Origin: Pseudomonas mucidolens | GTDB taxonomy: Bacteria > Pseudomonadota > Gammaproteobacteria > Pseudomonadales > Pseudomonadaceae | Direction: 5' to 3' | NCBI RefSeq assembly: GCF_900106045.1 | Contig: NZ_LT629802.1 | Location: 1,860,001 to 1,924,000 of the forward strand | DNA length: 64,000 nt | Shown: positions 63,878-64,000 of the stretch, in pieces | Layout: the number at the start of each line of letters is the position of its first letter | How positions within the stretch are numbered: position 1 is the first letter of the stretch | Program-made: the position numbers and the translations under genes | Notes under the pieces: model-generated | What the model was told of the DNA's origin: nothing | The model's database searches: none | Seen by the model: only the letters and a program-made list of their open reading frames with translations

Positions 63878-64000
63878 TTGATTACACTCGACGATCATAT
63901 TCAGGGCTTTTCTCGCTCGCCATTGACGCTCTGGAGCGATCTGGCACCCTGGGCACTGACTACCCAAGCACCGGCAATTGTGCGCCAGATGCTGACCAGA
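63878..64000 (+). CDS. Start of an unidentified gene (cut by window edge)
   Basis: From a TTG at 63878 with AAGGGG 8 nt upstream, the frame stays open for 41 codons to the edge (MITLDDHIQGFSRSPLTLWS...VRQMLTR). The composition looks like coding sequence, but I do not recognise the family. It is divergent from nrdB. Confidence 0.45.
   Translation, partial: MITLDDHIQGFSRSPLTLWSDLAPWALTTQAPAIVRQMLTR

Overview
The window reads as chromosomal DNA of a Pseudomonas of the fluorescens type. Evidence: a 1,619-residue NAD-glutamate dehydrogenase, AcnB, MiaE, an NrdB with an NrdR-type promoter, a divergent AmpC/AmpR pair, phosphatidylcholine synthase, many GntR/MocR/LysR regulators, high-GC codon use (long open frames antisense to the big genes), and at least two families of palindromic REP elements common in this genus. 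I see no rRNA, tRNA, CRISPR array, phage or insertion sequence.

Layout. 1-1,350: DUF58 protein (cut by the edge) and MoxR ATPase. 1,586-7,316: small hypothetical protein, then gdhB and its terminator, followed by a short tandem repeat and a large hairpin. 7,565-10,506: two GntR/FCD regulators and a DctA-type symporter with two matching operator-like sites upstream. 10,594-17,796: tag, a periplasmic cupin, a MocR regulator, an SDR plus phosphotransferase pair, a 2-hydroxyacid dehydrogenase and an amino-acid permease. 17,850-21,797: a complete rhlA-rhlB-rhlR-rhlI locus for mono-rhamnolipid synthesis and its quorum-sensing control, with a lux/rhl box and a terminator-like hairpin in the rhlA leader. 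21,823-28,503: acnB with a large structured leader, a DUF1289 gene, a three-copy REP array, a universal stress protein behind an Anr-type promoter, miaE and an MFS transporter. 28,766-31,571: remnants of an itaconate-degradation locus (LysR tail, itaconyl-CoA hydratase fused to an acyl-CoA dehydrogenase start, citramalyl-CoA lyase tail, orphan TRAP binding protein) and a REP nested in another REP. 31,645-43,301: ampC/ampR, a dienelactone-hydrolase-like protein, a thioesterase, EamA exporter with divergent MocR, YeeE and OPT transporters, a 262-bp tandem duplication with a broken XRE regulator, DUF2834 protein and ChrA. 43,443-51,330: two divergent TonB-dependent siderophore receptors, a hybrid histidine kinase and a CAP-domain protein. 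51,412-64,000: MFS pump with divergent LysR, P-loop protein, GNAT, TetR with divergent quinone reductase, a stand-alone EPSP synthase, YecA-like protein, TSUP permease, phosphatidylcholine synthase, rRNA-type methyltransferase, a second DUF1289 gene, nrdB and the start of an unknown gene.

The two most notable regions are the complete rhlABRI locus, with its unusual rhlA leader, and the collapsed itaconate locus, where gene order is still legible although several genes have been deleted. Assignments come from reading translations and recalling family features; no database search was run.
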